DNA of 64,000 bases. It comes from CAVWCW01 sp963753615. Its GTDB lineage: Bacteria > Pseudomonadota > Gammaproteobacteria > Chromatiales > Chromatiaceae. Numbering within the stretch: position 1 is the first letter of the stretch; every line of letters starts with the position of its first letter. Made by a program: the position numbers and the translations under genes. Where the stretch lies: positions 1 through 64,000 of the forward strand of contig CAVWCW010000002.1 of assembly GCA_963753615.1 (NCBI GenBank), read 5' to 3'. The notes below the pieces were generated by a model. The model searched no databases and had not been told where the DNA came from. It worked only from the letters and a program-made list of their open reading frames with translations. Positions 48,570 through 61,201 of the stretch are shown piece by piece.

Positions 48570-49261
48570 ATGGCTGAAAATCTGATTGCGCCGTCCATCC
48601 TGTCGGCGGATTTTGCGAAGCTGGGCCAGGAAGTCGACAACGTGCTTGCGGCCGGGGCCGACATCGTGCACTTCGACGTCATGGACAACCACTACGTGCC
48701 CAACCTGACCATCGGCCCGCTGGTGTGCGAGGCCCTGCGCAAGCACGGGGTCACCGCGCCCATCGACGTGCACCTGATGGTCAAGCCGGTGGACCGCATC
48801 ATCCCGGATTTCGCCAAGGCCGGCGCCACCTACATCACCTTCCATCCGGAGGCCTCCGAGCACGTCGACCGCAGCCTGCAGCTGATTCGCAACGAGGGCT
48901 GCAAGTCCGGGCTGGTGTTCAACCCGGCCACGCCGCTGTCCTATCTCGAGCACGTGCTGGACAAGGTGGACATGGTGCTGCTGATGTCGGTCAACCCGGG
49001 CTTCGGCGGCCAGAGCTTCATCCCCGGTACCCTGGACAAGCTGCGTCAGGCGCGCAAGATGATCGACGCCTCCGGCCGGGATATCCGCCTGGAGATCGAC
49101 GGCGGCGTCAAGGTGGACAATATCCGCGAGATCCGCGGAGGCCGGGGCAGACACCTTCGTTGCCGGCTCGGCCATCTTCGGCGCCGGCAAGGAGGCGGAC
49201 CCCAACAGCTACGACAGCGTGATCGGGCGCCATGCGCGCCGAACTGGCCAGAGCCGGCTGA
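48570..49261 (+). CDS. rpe: Ribulose-phosphate 3-epimerase, one frameshift
   Basis: Interconverts ribulose 5-phosphate and xylulose 5-phosphate in the pentose phosphate pathway. A TIM barrel opens '[20 protein letters not shown]'. '[19 protein letters not shown]' and '[20 protein letters not shown]' supply metal-binding His and Asp residues, and '[20 protein letters not shown]' and 'LEIDGGVKV' the rest of the active site. A frameshift near 49,134 is followed by a C terminus reading '[12 protein letters not shown]'-like residues and ending E-L-A-R-A-G at 49,261. It is the first gene of the rpe-gph-trpEGD group. Confidence 0.9.
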
Positions 49262-49280
49262 GTCGGGAGGAGTCCCGCCC

Positions 49281-49962
49281 ATGTCCCTGCGCAAACCGGA
49301 AATGATCCTGATCGATGTGGACGGCACTCTGGTCGACAGCGTACCGGACCTGGCCTACTGCGTGGACCAGATGCTGCTGGCCCTGGGACGCGAGCCCTAC
49401 GGCGAGACCGAGGTGCGGGACTGGGTGGGCAACGGCGTCGAGCGCCTGGTGCGCCGGGCCTTGATCGGCCAGCTCGACGGCGAGCCGGACGAGGCCGACT
49501 TCGAGCGGGCCTACCCGATCTTTCTCGACCTCTATGCCGAGAATACCTCCAAGCGCTCGCTGCTCTACCCGGGCATAAAGCGAGGGCCTGGAATACCTAA
49601 AGGCGCCGGGCTACAGGCTGGGCTGCGTGACCAACAAGGCGGAGCAGTTCACCGAGCCGCTGCTGCAGGATCTGGGGGTGTACGACGATTTCGAGATCGT
49701 GGTCAGCGGCGATACTCTGCCGAAGAAGAAGCCGGATCCGCTGCCGCTGCTGCATGCCGCCGAATTTTTCGGCGTGGCTCCGCAACAGGCCCTGATGGTG
49801 GGCGACTCGATCAGCGACGTGAAGGCGGCCCGGGCCGCTGGCTTCCAGATCGTGTGCATGAGCTACGGCTACAATCATGGGGTAGACATCCGCAGCGCCG
49901 AGCCGGACGCGGTGATCGATCGCCTGACCGAGATCCAGCCCCTGCTCGAAGCCGCGGCTTGA
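49281..49962 (+). CDS. gph: Phosphoglycolate phosphatase, one frameshift
   Basis: HAD-family hydrolase removing phosphate from 2-phosphoglycolate. The nucleophile motif D-V-D-G-T-L in '[20 protein letters not shown]' and the fourth motif '[19 protein letters not shown]' are intact, with '[20 protein letters not shown]' carrying motif II. A frameshift near 49,580 splits the gene in the middle. The start ATG is 20 bp after rpe with GGGAGGAG before it. The placement between rpe and trpE is standard for pseudomonads and relatives. Confidence 0.9.
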
Positions 49963-50113
49963 GCCGGCGGCGGGTTTTGCCTTATCGTTGCCGAAACGGA
50001 AATAAGACAAGACCATGTTGCTCCAAACCTTCTCGTGATCCCGCAGACGGCGCGCGATGGCAGGGGTGACCGGCGTCATCCGATCGCCTTTGCCCCGCCC
50101 GTTGGAGAGGATC

Positions 50114-51618
50114 ATGACCCCCGAAGCCTTCGCTGCCCTGGCCGACCAGGGCTATAACCGCATCCCCGTAGTCTGCGAGGTGCTGGCGGACCTGGATACC
50201 CCGCTCAGCGTCTACCTCAAGCTGGCGGAGGGTCCCTACGCCTACCTGTTCGAGTCGGTGCAGGGCGGCGAGAAATGGGGCCGTTACTCGATCATCGGCC
50301 TGCCCTGCCGCACCCGGGTGCAGGTGCACGGCCGGCATATCGTCGTCGAGACCGACGGCCGGGTGGTGGAAGATCTGGAGGTCGCCGATCCGCTGGCCTG
50401 GATCGAAGCATTCCAGGCCCGCTACCGGGCTGCGGAGCTGCCGGATCTGCCGCGTTTCAACGGCGGCCTGGTGGGCTATTTCGGCTACGACACCATGCGC
50501 TATATCGAGCCGCGCCTGGCCAAGTGCCCGAATCCGGACCCGATCGGCAATCCGGACATCCTGCTGATGGTGTCCGACGAGCTGGTGGTGTTCGACAACC
50601 TCAGCGGCAGCATCTATCTGATCGTGCACGCGGACCCGAGCCAGGGCGGCACCCTGGGCGATGCCGAGGCCCGTATCCGGGAGCTGATCGCGGCGATGCA
50701 GCACGGGGCCCCGCGGCGCCGCTGCGACAATCCCCGGCGGGTAGACGAATCGGATTTCGTTTCCGGCTTCACCGAGGACGGTTTCAAGCAGGCGGTGGGA
50801 CGGATCAAGGAATATATCCTGGACGGCGACTGCATGCAGGTGGTGCTCTCCCAGCGCCTGTCGATCCCCTTCCAGGCGCCGCCGCTGGATCTCTACCGGG
50901 CCTTGCGCGGGCTCAACCCGTCGCCCTACATGTATTTTCTGGACCTGGCGGACTTCCAGATCGTGGGTTCCTCGCCGGAGATCCTGGTCCGGCTGGAAGA
51001 CGGCGTGGTCACCGTCCGGCCCATTGCCGGCACCCGGCGCCGCGGCTACACGGAAGAGGAGGACCTGGCCCTGGAGGCGGAGCTGCTGGCCGACCCCAAG
51101 GAACTGGCCGAGCACCTGATGCTGATCGACCTGGGCCGCAACGATGCCGGCCGGGTGGCCCAGATCGGCAGCGTGCGGGTGACCGACCAGATGATCGTCG
51201 AGCGCTATTCCCACGTCATGCACATCGTCTCCAACGTGACTGGGGCGCTGCGCGACGGCATGAGCGCCATGGATGTGCTGCGGGCCACCTTTCCCGCCGG
51301 CACCGTCAGCGGCGCCCCCAAGATCCGCGCCATGGAGATCATCGACGAGCTGGAACCGGTCAAACGCGGGGTCTACTCCGGGGCCGTGGGCTATCTGTCC
51401 TGGAACGGAGCAATATGGACACCGCCATCGCCATCCGCACCGCGGTGATCAAGGGCCATACCCTGCACATCCAGGCCGGCGCCGGCGTGGTCGCCGACTC
51501 GCTCCCCGAGCTGGAGTGGAAGGAGACCATGAACAAGGGCCGCGCCATCTTCCGGGCGGTGGCCCTGGCCGACGCCGGGCTCGACCGCCACGCCTGCGCA
51601 GCCGTGAAGGAGGACTGA
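50114..51618 (+). CDS. trpE: Anthranilate synthase component I, frameshift near the end
   Basis: Converts chorismate to anthranilate with ammonia from TrpG, first step of tryptophan synthesis. About 500 residues. The N terminus '[20 protein letters not shown]' leads to the regulatory block '[20 protein letters not shown]' (the S-x-x-x-x-W tryptophan site region), and the catalytic part '[18 protein letters not shown]', '[20 protein letters not shown]', '[20 protein letters not shown]' and '[15 protein letters not shown]' follows. A frameshift near 51,410 (GGAGCAATATGG) interrupts '[19 protein letters not shown]', and the other frame runs to 51,618. No attenuator or leader peptide is seen in the 150 bp before it. 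GGAGAGG precedes ATG 50114. Confidence 0.92.
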
Positions 51619-51620
51619 TC

Positions 51621-52202
51621 ATGTTGCTGATGATCGACAATTACGACTCCTTCACCTACAACCTGGTGCAGTATCTGGGCGAACTCGGGGCCGAGGTGCG
51701 GGTGTTCCGCAACGACGAGATCGACTTGGCGCGCATCGCCGAGCTGGCGCCGGAACAGATCGTCATCTCCCCCGGCCCCTGCACCCCGGCGGAGGCCGGG
51801 ATCTCGGTGGCGGCGATCCAGGAATTCGCCGGGCGCATGCCGATTCTGGGCGTGTGCCTAGGCCATCAGTCCATCGGTCAGGCCTTCGGCGGGCGCATCG
51901 TGCATGCCGGGGCGGTTATGCACGGCAAGACCTCTCCCATTTACCACGCCGACAGCGGCGTGTTCAGCGGCTTGGGAAATCCCTTCGAGGCTACCCGATA
52001 CCATTCTCTGGTTATCGAGCGCGCTACCTTGCCCGAGTGCCTGGAGGTCACCGCCTGGACCCAGACCGAGGACGGCCAGCCCGACGAGATCATGGGCGTG
52101 CGTCACAAGGACCTGGCGGTGCAGGGGGTGCAGTTCCACCCCGAGTCGATTCTTACCCGGCAGGGGCATGACCTGTTGCGGAATTTTATCGAAGGGCGGT
52201 GA
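51621..52202 (+). CDS. trpG: Anthranilate synthase component II (glutamine amidotransferase)
   Basis: 193 residues giving ammonia to TrpE. '[20 protein letters not shown]' is the usual start, '[20 protein letters not shown]' holds the nucleophile Cys, and '[20 protein letters not shown]' holds the catalytic His and Glu. Intact. It starts 2 bp after trpE, with AAGGAGG overlapping the trpE end, so the subunits are made in step. Confidence 0.95.
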   Translation: MLLMIDNYDSFTYNLVQYLGELGAEVRVFRNDEIDLARIAELAPEQIVISPGPCTPAEAGISVAAIQEFAGRMPILGVCLGHQSIGQAFGGRIVHAGAVMHGKTSPIYHADSGVFSGLGNPFEATRYHSLVIERATLPECLEVTAWTQTEDGQPDEIMGVRHKDLAVQGVQFHPESILTRQGHDLLRNFIEGR

Positions 52203-52210
52203 GGGATGAT

Positions 52211-52296
52211 CCTGTAGGAGCGCCGATCCTGGCGCCACTGGACGCCGAAGAATCCCTCCAGCGCCGAATCGGCGCGGGGGCGCGCCTCCTACGGGG
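52211..52296. repeat. REP-like inverted repeat between trpG and trpD
   Basis: CCTGTAGGAGCGCCGATCCT (52211-52230) and GGGGGCGCGCCTCCTACGGG (52276-52295) are imperfect inverse arms sharing GTAGGAGCGC and its complement. The type is like the element at 48271 but of a different subfamily (GTAGGAGCGCC). It lies in the trp operon and could act as an RNA-stabilising hairpin or attenuate trpD expression. Confidence 0.65.
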
Positions 52297-52337
52297 TTGA
52301 CCGCCGACCGATCGTCGTCATACTGAGGAGCCGAAAC

Positions 52338-53357
52338 ATGGACCTGTCACAAGCCATCGCCCGCGTGATCGAGCGCCGGGACCTGTCGGTAGAAGAGATG
52401 ACCGAGGTCATGCGCGCCATCATGACCGGCGGTGCCACGCCGGCCCAGATCGGCGGCTTTCTGATCGGGCTGCGCATGAAGGGCGAGACGGTGGTCGAGA
52501 TCGCCGCCGCCGCTGCCGTGATGCGCGAGCTCGCCGCCCGGGTCGAGGTTGCCGGCGAGCACCTGGTGGACACCTGTGGTACCGGTGGCGACGCCTCCGG
52601 CAGTTTCAATATCTCCACCGCTGCGGCGTTCGTCGCCGCCGCCGCCGGGGCCCGGGTGGCCAAGCACGGCAACCGCTCCATCTCCTCCAAATCAGGATCC
52701 GCCGACGTGTTGGAGGCGGCCGGGGTGCGTCTCGACCTGAGCCCGGAGCAGGTGGTCCGCTGCATCGAAGAGGTCGGGGTCGGCTTTATGTTCGCCCCCG
52801 CTCACCACAGCGCCATGAAGCACGCCGTCGGGCCGCGCCGGGAGATGGGGGTGCGAACCCTGTTCAATGTGCTCGGACCCCTGACCAACCCGGCCGGCGC
52901 TCCCAACCAGGTACTCGGGGTGTTCAGCGCCGAGCTGCTGGAGCCACTGGCTAATGTGCTGCAGCGGCTCGGCAGCGAGCACGTGCTGGTGGTGCACGCC
53001 AAGGACGGGTTGGACGAGATCAGCATCGGCGCCCCGTCCGAGGTTGCCGAACTCAAGGACGGCATTGTCCGCCGCTTCTCGGTGCAGCCGGAGGACTTCG
53101 GCCTGCGCCGAACCCCGATCACGGAACTCCGGGTGGACGGCGCCGAGCAGAGCCTGGCCATGATCCGCTCGGTACTGGAGGACCACCCCGGGCCGGCCCG
53201 GGATATCGTCTGCCTCAATGCCGGGGCCGCCGTCTATGCCGCCGGGCTGGCCGAGAGCCTGGCCGAAGGGGTGGCCAAGGCGGACGCCGCGATCGCCGGC
53301 GGCGAGGCCCGCAACCGGCTCGACCAGCTGGTGATCCTGAGCCAGAGCTTCGACTGA
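52338..53357 (+). CDS. trpD: Anthranilate phosphoribosyltransferase
   Basis: 339 residues. Transfers the phosphoribosyl group from PRPP to anthranilate. '[20 protein letters not shown]' is the PRPP/metal-binding loop (G-T-G-G-D), '[20 protein letters not shown]' and '[20 protein letters not shown]' are further substrate-binding blocks, and '[20 protein letters not shown]' is strongly conserved. Intact and of normal length. GAGGAG lies before the ATG. It is the last biosynthetic gene before the helicase insertion. Confidence 0.95.
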   Translation: MDLSQAIARVIERRDLSVEEMTEVMRAIMTGGATPAQIGGFLIGLRMKGETVVEIAAAAAVMRELAARVEVAGEHLVDTCGTGGDASGSFNISTAAAFVAAAAGARVAKHGNRSISSKSGSADVLEAAGVRLDLSPEQVVRCIEEVGVGFMFAPAHHSAMKHAVGPRREMGVRTLFNVLGPLTNPAGAPNQVLGVFSAELLEPLANVLQRLGSEHVLVVHAKDGLDEISIGAPSEVAELKDGIVRRFSVQPEDFGLRRTPITELRVDGAEQSLAMIRSVLEDHPGPARDIVCLNAGAAVYAAGLAESLAEGVAKADAAIAGGEARNRLDQLVILSQSFD

Positions 53358-53416
53358 GCCCCGGCCCCGGACCGCCGCAACTGGCCGCCGATCGGGGGGT
53401 CTGGTAGCCATTGCCC

Positions 53417-56692
<3,276 letters not shown>

Positions 56693-56693
56693 A

Positions 56694-56930
56694 CCTAGAA
56701 TCCTCAGTTGGACGGCCTTCAGGGTGTGTCTCGCGTGGTGTCTGGCAAGGCATAACGAGGCGGAATAGTTGATCTATTGCAACGAGTTATAACGCAGCCA
56801 GGCGCCGCGCGAGGCGTGCACTGGGGGTCGTGGCGGTGTTCACCCAGCGAGTGAAATTGAACAAGGCACGTTTCCGTCGGTAAACCAACTACCTGCATAT
56901 CGCTCGAAGCGGTCAACTGAGGATTCTAGG
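56694..56930. mobile_element. MITE 1, IS1380-like ends, 237 bp
   Basis: Perfect 17-bp terminal inverted repeats, CCTAGAATCCTCAGTTG at 56694-56710 and its inverse at 56914-56930, flanked by direct copies of TTGAA (56689-56693 and 56931-56935), a 5-bp target duplication. No gene inside. The ends resemble those of the IS1380/ISEcp1 group (CCTAGATTC type). Its left end falls in the last codons of the helicase gene. Confidence 0.8.
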
Positions 56931-57030
56931 TTGAAGGTCGGCCTTGGCGCGGTCCTGGATCGGCGCGGATTGTGCTAACCTTGCCGGCTCGACTCCCCTA
57001 GCTCCGCCAATGCCAGCGCCCGACCATGAC

Positions 57031-57318
57031 CCTAGAATCCCCAGTTGACCGCTATTGGCTATATTTAACGTTTTGAATATAAGAGCTTTATCGGGATTGG
57101 GGACCTTCATCTTCTGGGTGAACGGCGCTACACCGCGAATGGCACGCTTGTGGCGGCACATGGTCCGGTCCTGTTCCAGACGGAACCTGACATTTCCCAC
57201 ATCCCTGTGGGTCGCTGCGTTACAACTCCTTGCAATAGAATAACTATTCCGCGTCGTTGTGCCTTGCCTTGCACCACCACAAACGCACCCTTCACGGTGT
57301 TCAACTGAGGATTCTAGG
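57031..57318. mobile_element. MITE 2, same family, inverted, 288 bp
   Basis: Terminal repeats CCTAGAATCCCCAGTTG (57031-57047) and CAACTGAGGATTCTAGG (57302-57318), one mismatch, flanked by direct copies of ATGAC (57026-57030 and 57319-57323). The inner ends match MITE 1 in the opposite orientation (for example the stretch with GCTGCGTTA and GCAATAGA near 57,210-57,240 mirrors 56,760-56,800). The right copy of ATGAC supplies the trpC start codon. Confidence 0.82.
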
Positions 57319-58119
57319 ATGACCGATACCCCCGACATCCTGAAAAAGATCATGCGCCGCAAGTCCGAAGAGATCCGCGAGCGCAGCCGCCAGCGCCCCT
57401 TGGAACAGGTCAGGGAGGCGGCCGCCGCCGCCGACCCGCCGCGGGGTTTCGCTGCGGCCCTGCGGGCCCGCGTCGCCGCCGGCCGGCCCGGGGTGATCGC
57501 CGAGATCAAGAAGGCCTCGCCGTCCAAGGGGGTGCTGAGGGAGGACTTCCGCCCGGCGGAGATCGCTGCCGGCTACGAGCGCGGCGGGGCGGCCTGCCTG
57601 TCGGTGCTCACCGACATCGATTTCTTCCAAGGCGCCGACGCCTATCTGCAGCAGGCCCGGTCCGCCTGCCGGTTGCCGGTGATCCGCAAGGACTTCGTTG
57701 CCGACCCCTACCAGGTATACGAGGCCCGGGCCCTCGGGGCCGACTGCATCCTGTTGATCGTCGCCTGCTTGGACGACGGCCAGCTGGCGGAGTTCAATGC
57801 GCTGGCGGCGGGACTGGGGATGGATGCCCTGATCGAGGTCCACGACGGCCCCGAGCTGGAGCGCGCCCTGCGGGTGCCCAACCCATTGGTCGGCATCAAC
57901 AACCGCAACCTGCGCAACTTCGAAGTCAGTCTGGATACCACCCTGGGGCTGCTGCCGCGCATACCCGCCGAGCGCCTGGTGGTGACTGAGAGCGGCATCC
58001 ACAGCCCGGCCGACGTGCGGCTCATGCGGGCCCAGGGGGTCAATGCCTTCCTGGTGGGCGAGGCATTCATGCGCGCCCCGGAGCCGGGGCGGAAGCTGGC
58101 GGAGTTGTTCGGAGGCTGA
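57319..58119 (+). CDS. trpC: Indole-3-glycerol phosphate synthase
   Basis: 266 residues, closing carboxyphenylaminodeoxyribulose phosphate to indoleglycerol phosphate. '[19 protein letters not shown]' has the catalytic Lys, '[17 protein letters not shown]', '[20 protein letters not shown]' and '[18 protein letters not shown]' carry Lys, Glu and other active-site residues, and '[14 protein letters not shown]' with '[20 protein letters not shown]' finish the barrel. The ATG at 57319 is the right target-duplication copy of MITE 2, and GAGGA inside the MITE end, 7 bases upstream, acts as ribosome-binding site. In the usual order trpC directly follows trpD; here 3.9 kb separate them. Confidence 0.95.
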   Translation: MTDTPDILKKIMRRKSEEIRERSRQRPLEQVREAAAAADPPRGFAAALRARVAAGRPGVIAEIKKASPSKGVLREDFRPAEIAAGYERGGAACLSVLTDIDFFQGADAYLQQARSACRLPVIRKDFVADPYQVYEARALGADCILLIVACLDDGQLAEFNALAAGLGMDALIEVHDGPELERALRVPNPLVGINNRNLRNFEVSLDTTLGLLPRIPAERLVVTESGIHSPADVRLMRAQGVNAFLVGEAFMRAPEPGRKLAELFGG

Positions 58120-58202
58120 GGCATCCGCTAGGTTCGGCGCCCTCCCCCGTCGCCTCCCGATGCTGGCGCGGTGCAGCCGCGGCCACCGGGCCCGGCGAAT
58201 TC

Positions 58203-58856
58203 TCAGCGCGTCCCGTGCACCACGATGGTCTTGCCGCTGACCGAGATCAGGCCCTGTTCCTCCAGGTTCTTGAGCACCCGCCCGGCCATCTCTCGGGAGC
58301 AGCCGACGATGCGGCCGATTTCCTGGCGGGTGATGCGGATCTGCATGCCGTCCGGATGGGTCATGGCGTCGGGCTGCTTGCACAGGTCGAGCAGGGCGCG
58401 GGCGATGCGCCCGGTTACGTCGAGGAACGCCAGGTGCCCGACCTTGCGGCTGGTCTGGAGCAGGCGCTGAGAGAGCTGAAAGCCCAGGTGGTAGAGGATG
58501 TGGCGCATGTACGGCGCCAGTTCGCGCTCGAACAGCTGTTCGAGGCGCTTATAGCTGATCTCCGCCAGCTGGGTGGGGGCGCGGGTGCGCACCAGAACGC
58601 TGCGGGTGGCCTGGGGGGTGAACATCCCCATTTCGCCGATGAAGGCACCCTTGTTGAGGTAGTCCAGGATTACCTCGCGGCCGTCTTCGTCTTCGATCAG
58701 CACCACCACCGAGCCTTCGGTAATGTAGAAGAGCACGTCGGCGCTATCGCCCGGGCGCACCACGTCGGTCTTGTTCGGATAGCGCCGTCGCCGGCAATGG
58801 GAAAGAAAAGGCTGCAGGAACTCCGGCTCTTTCGGGGGCAGTTTGATAATGGTCAT
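58203..58856 (-). CDS. vfr: Cyclic-AMP receptor-like regulator (Crp/Vfr)
   Basis: 217 residues. The N-terminal cyclic-nucleotide fold shows 'VVRPGDSADVLFYITEGSVV', 'GREVILDYLNKGAFIGEMGM' (the G-E-M-G phosphate-binding block) and 'RSVLVRTRAPTQLAEISYKR' (Arg and Thr near the cAMP site). The C-terminal helix-turn-helix is 'RITRQEIGRIVGCSREMAGR', matching Crp/Vfr recognition helices. It activates catabolic and virulence promoters when cAMP is bound. The position beside trpC and osmC is the vfr locus known from pseudomonads. It converges with trpC and is divergent from the osmC-like gene. Confidence 0.92.
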   Translation of the reverse strand: MTIIKLPPKEPEFLQPFLSHCRRRRYPNKTDVVRPGDSADVLFYITEGSVVVLIEDEDGREVILDYLNKGAFIGEMGMFTPQATRSVLVRTRAPTQLAEISYKRLEQLFERELAPYMRHILYHLGFQLSQRLLQTSRKVGHLAFLDVTGRIARALLDLCKQPDAMTHPDGMQIRITRQEIGRIVGCSREMAGRVLKNLEEQGLISVSGKTIVVHGTR

Positions 58857-59054
58857 TGAGGGTTTCCTGCGCTTTCTCGAAGAAGGGACGAGGCGTCTTT
58901 TCGCCGCGAGCCGAAAGTGCTTATTGTTACGACTTTTATAGATGAGGCATTACTACGTCAAGCCCCGGGCGCTGCAGCCGTTGGCTGGCCCCGCCTGGCA
59001 CGCACCTGTCGGAGCGGGGCTCGGGCGTTTCGAGACTGCTTAGCTCCTCTCACT

Positions 59055-59060
59055 TATGAT
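59055..59060 (+). promoter_or_regulatory. Possible -10 element of the osmC-like gene
   Basis: TATGAT, five of six to consensus, 47 bp before the ATG at 59108. No good -35 is seen at the proper distance, which would fit an activated promoter such as one controlled by the divergent Crp/Vfr gene. Confidence 0.3.
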
Positions 59061-59107
59061 AGGCTCCGAGCAGTCCTAGGGTAAGGCCATAACCAGAGAA
59101 TAGACAG

Positions 59108-59524
59108 ATGAAAGCCAGGGTCAAGTGGGTGGAAGGGGTAACGATGCTGGGAGAGTCCGGCAGCGGTCACGCAGTGGTGATGGATGGCCCACCGGACCAC
59201 GGCGGGCGCAACCTGGGGGTGCGGCCGATGGAGATGCTCTTGATCGGTATGGGCGGTTGCACTCAGTTCGACGTCATGATGATCTTGCGCAAGGCGCGGC
59301 AGGCGGTGAGCGACTGCGTGGTCGAGCTGGAGGCCGAGCGCGCCACCGAAGATCCCAAGGTGTTTACCCGCATTCACGCCCATTTCATCATCAGCGGGCA
59401 GAACCTGAGCGAGAGGCACGTGGCCCGGGCGATCGAGCTCAGCGCCGAGAAGTACTGCTCGGCCTCGATCATGCTCGGGGCCAGCGCCAAGGTGACCCAC
59501 GATTACGAGATCCGGGATGTCTGA
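59108..59524 (+). CDS. OsmC family protein
   Basis: 138 residues. 'GVRPMEMLLIGMGGCTQFDV' contains the conserved M-G-G-C-T Cys and 'EKYCSASIMLGASAKVTHDY' the second active Cys; the pair of thiols in OsmC/Ohr-like proteins reduces organic hydroperoxides, although this YhfA-like branch is little characterised. Intact, cytoplasmic. It overlaps the next gene by 8 bp and sits divergent from the Crp/Vfr gene, as in pseudomonads. Confidence 0.88.
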   Translation: MKARVKWVEGVTMLGESGSGHAVVMDGPPDHGGRNLGVRPMEMLLIGMGGCTQFDVMMILRKARQAVSDCVVELEAERATEDPKVFTRIHAHFIISGQNLSERHVARAIELSAEKYCSASIMLGASAKVTHDYEIRDV

Positions 59525-61133
59525 GGCGGCCGCCTTCGACGCCCTGTTGGAGGAGTACTTTCCGGTCTGGCTCCGCTTCCGTCCGGAGCTGGCCCAGGCG
59601 GTAGGCGATTACCGCTCCGCGGACCGCTTCCGGGCCGCAGACGATGATGATATCGGCGCCCTGTCGTCCTGGCTGGAGAGCCTGCTGGTGAGCTTGGAGG
59701 AGCTTGACTTCGGCGCCCTGGACGGGGATCGGCAGCTCGACCTGCAGCTCATCTTCGGCGCCGCCCAACTGGAGCACCAATGCCTGCTGGAGGCGGATTG
59801 GCGGCACCGCGACCCACTCGGTTTTCTGCCGCTGCGGCGGCTGCACCATCTGACCCAGTGCCCCCCCGACGGCCTGGCCCGGATCCTCGAGGCCCTGCTG
59901 GCGGGCCTGCCGGAGTACCTGCGCCATGCGCGCAATCAGCTTTCCGCCTTCCCCGGGCTGGTGTCGCGCCTATCCCTGGCCGCCGCCCTCGAGGAATCCG
60001 AGGCCGGGGTAGCCTTCCTGAGCGCCATCCCCACGCTGCCGTCGGTGCGCAGCCGCCTTCGCGACCGGGCCCGCATGCAGGGGCTGGCCGCGCAGGCGTC
60101 CCTGGCCCTGGCCGGATTCTTCGACTTTCTGCGCCAGGAGTTGGCGCCGGTGGCCGACGGCGGCCTCGGGGTGGGGCCCGCTCACTACCGCCGATGGCTG
60201 CACCAGCGTCATTTCCTGCCCGAGCAGCCGGAGCAACTCAGGGCTAGGGTGGCGCAAGGCGCTGCCGATACGGTTGCCCGCCTGGGGGAACTGGCCGAAG
60301 CGCTCATCGGCAACGACGATTTGAGCGGCTTGGAGTCCTACCTCGAGGGCATACAGCCCAGTGCCGGGCCGGCGCGCTTGGAGGCTGCTCGAGCGCTCTG
60401 TCAGTCGGTGCGCCAATTGGGCCACCGGTTGGACTGGGCAATCCTGCCGGAGCGAGACCTGCGCGTGGCGGAGAAGACCAGCTGCCTGGTGCCCGGACTG
60501 GGGGAGCAGACCTACCTGATCGCCGCCGACGGTGCCGGCTGCCTGTTGCTGCCGCCCTTGCCCGACGGCGGGGCGGAGAGCGAGCCGGCCCTGTTCGACC
60601 GCTGCCTGGATGCCGGTTGGCTCGGCTCGCACCTGCTGGAAAGCAACGGCCTGCCCGGGCGCAGTGGTCTGGCGCGCCGACTCAATCGGTCCGCCGGTCT
60701 GGGTCAGGGGTGGGGCATCTACCTGCGGGATCTGCTGGTACGCGAAGCGGAACTGGCGTCCCCGGAACGGGAGGCAGCGCTGCTGCTGCACAATCTCGGG
60801 CAATTTCGGCGCGCCCTGCTGGATGTGGACTTACATGACGCCGAACTGTCCTACGAGGATGCCCTGCTTAGGGTTGGAGAGATCCCCGGGGTGGGATCGG
60901 AGCGGGCCCACTTCGAGCTAGTCCGGATCTGCCGGCAGCCCGGCGAGGCCCTGGCCGGGGCCATGGGCGGGCTGCTGATCGAATCCGCTCGGCGCCGGCT
61001 CGAGCCGGAGCTGGGACGGCGCGAATTCCACAGTCGTTTGTTGCGCCAGGGCCCGGTGGCCCTGCCGCTGGTGCTGCGGATGGAGTTCGGGGCCAGCCTG
61101 TGGCAAGCACTGGCAGCGGACGCCGGGATCTAG
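59517..61133 (+). CDS. DUF885-like protein lacking metal-site residues
   Basis: 538 residues starting inside the end of the osmC-like gene. Overall layout follows DUF885 zinc-peptidase-like proteins: 'LLEEYFPVWLRFRPELAQAV' near the start, 'HYRRWLHQRHFLP' in the middle, and 'HLLESNGLPGRSGLARRLNR' followed by 'GQGWGIYLRDLLVREAELA' near residue 370-410. In active members the third block is E-S-x-P-G-H-H-L and the fourth E-G-W-A-x-Y-x-E. Here the His pair and the Glu of E-G-W are replaced. It is probably a non-catalytic relative. No signal peptide. The assignment is by pattern only. Confidence 0.5.
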   Translation: MSEAAAFDALLEEYFPVWLRFRPELAQAVGDYRSADRFRAADDDDIGALSSWLESLLVSLEELDFGALDGDRQLDLQLIFGAAQLEHQCLLEADWRHRDPLGFLPLRRLHHLTQCPPDGLARILEALLAGLPEYLRHARNQLSAFPGLVSRLSLAAALEESEAGVAFLSAIPTLPSVRSRLRDRARMQGLAAQASLALAGFFDFLRQELAPVADGGLGVGPAHYRRWLHQRHFLPEQPEQLRARVAQGAADTVARLGELAEALIGNDDLSGLESYLEGIQPSAGPARLEAARALCQSVRQLGHRLDWAILPERDLRVAEKTSCLVPGLGEQTYLIAADGAGCLLLPPLPDGGAESEPALFDRCLDAGWLGSHLLESNGLPGRSGLARRLNRSAGLGQGWGIYLRDLLVREAELASPEREAALLLHNLGQFRRALLDVDLHDAELSYEDALLRVGEIPGVGSERAHFELVRICRQPGEALAGAMGGLLIESARRRLEPELGRREFHSRLLRQGPVALPLVLRMEFGASLWQALAADAGI

Positions 61134-61201
61134 ACTCTTTGGGGCCGATTGAGAACGGCGGGGCATCCCGCCCCGCACGGGAAAAGCGTTACATCATTTC
61201 T

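Noticed and set aside
49963..50113. trp attenuator or leader peptide ahead of trpE
   Set aside because: No Trp-rich short ORF and no paired alternative hairpins with a T run were found.
49955..50115. Minus-strand frame ahead of trpE encoding [20 protein letters not shown]
   Set aside because: The composition looks protein-like, but it overlaps the gph end and the trpE start region and has no known family. Evidence is too weak to list it as a gene.
57055..57243. Short plus-strand ORF and overlapping minus-strand frame in MITE 2
   Set aside because: They lie wholly in the mobile element, are not shared by MITE 1 and have no recognisable domain.
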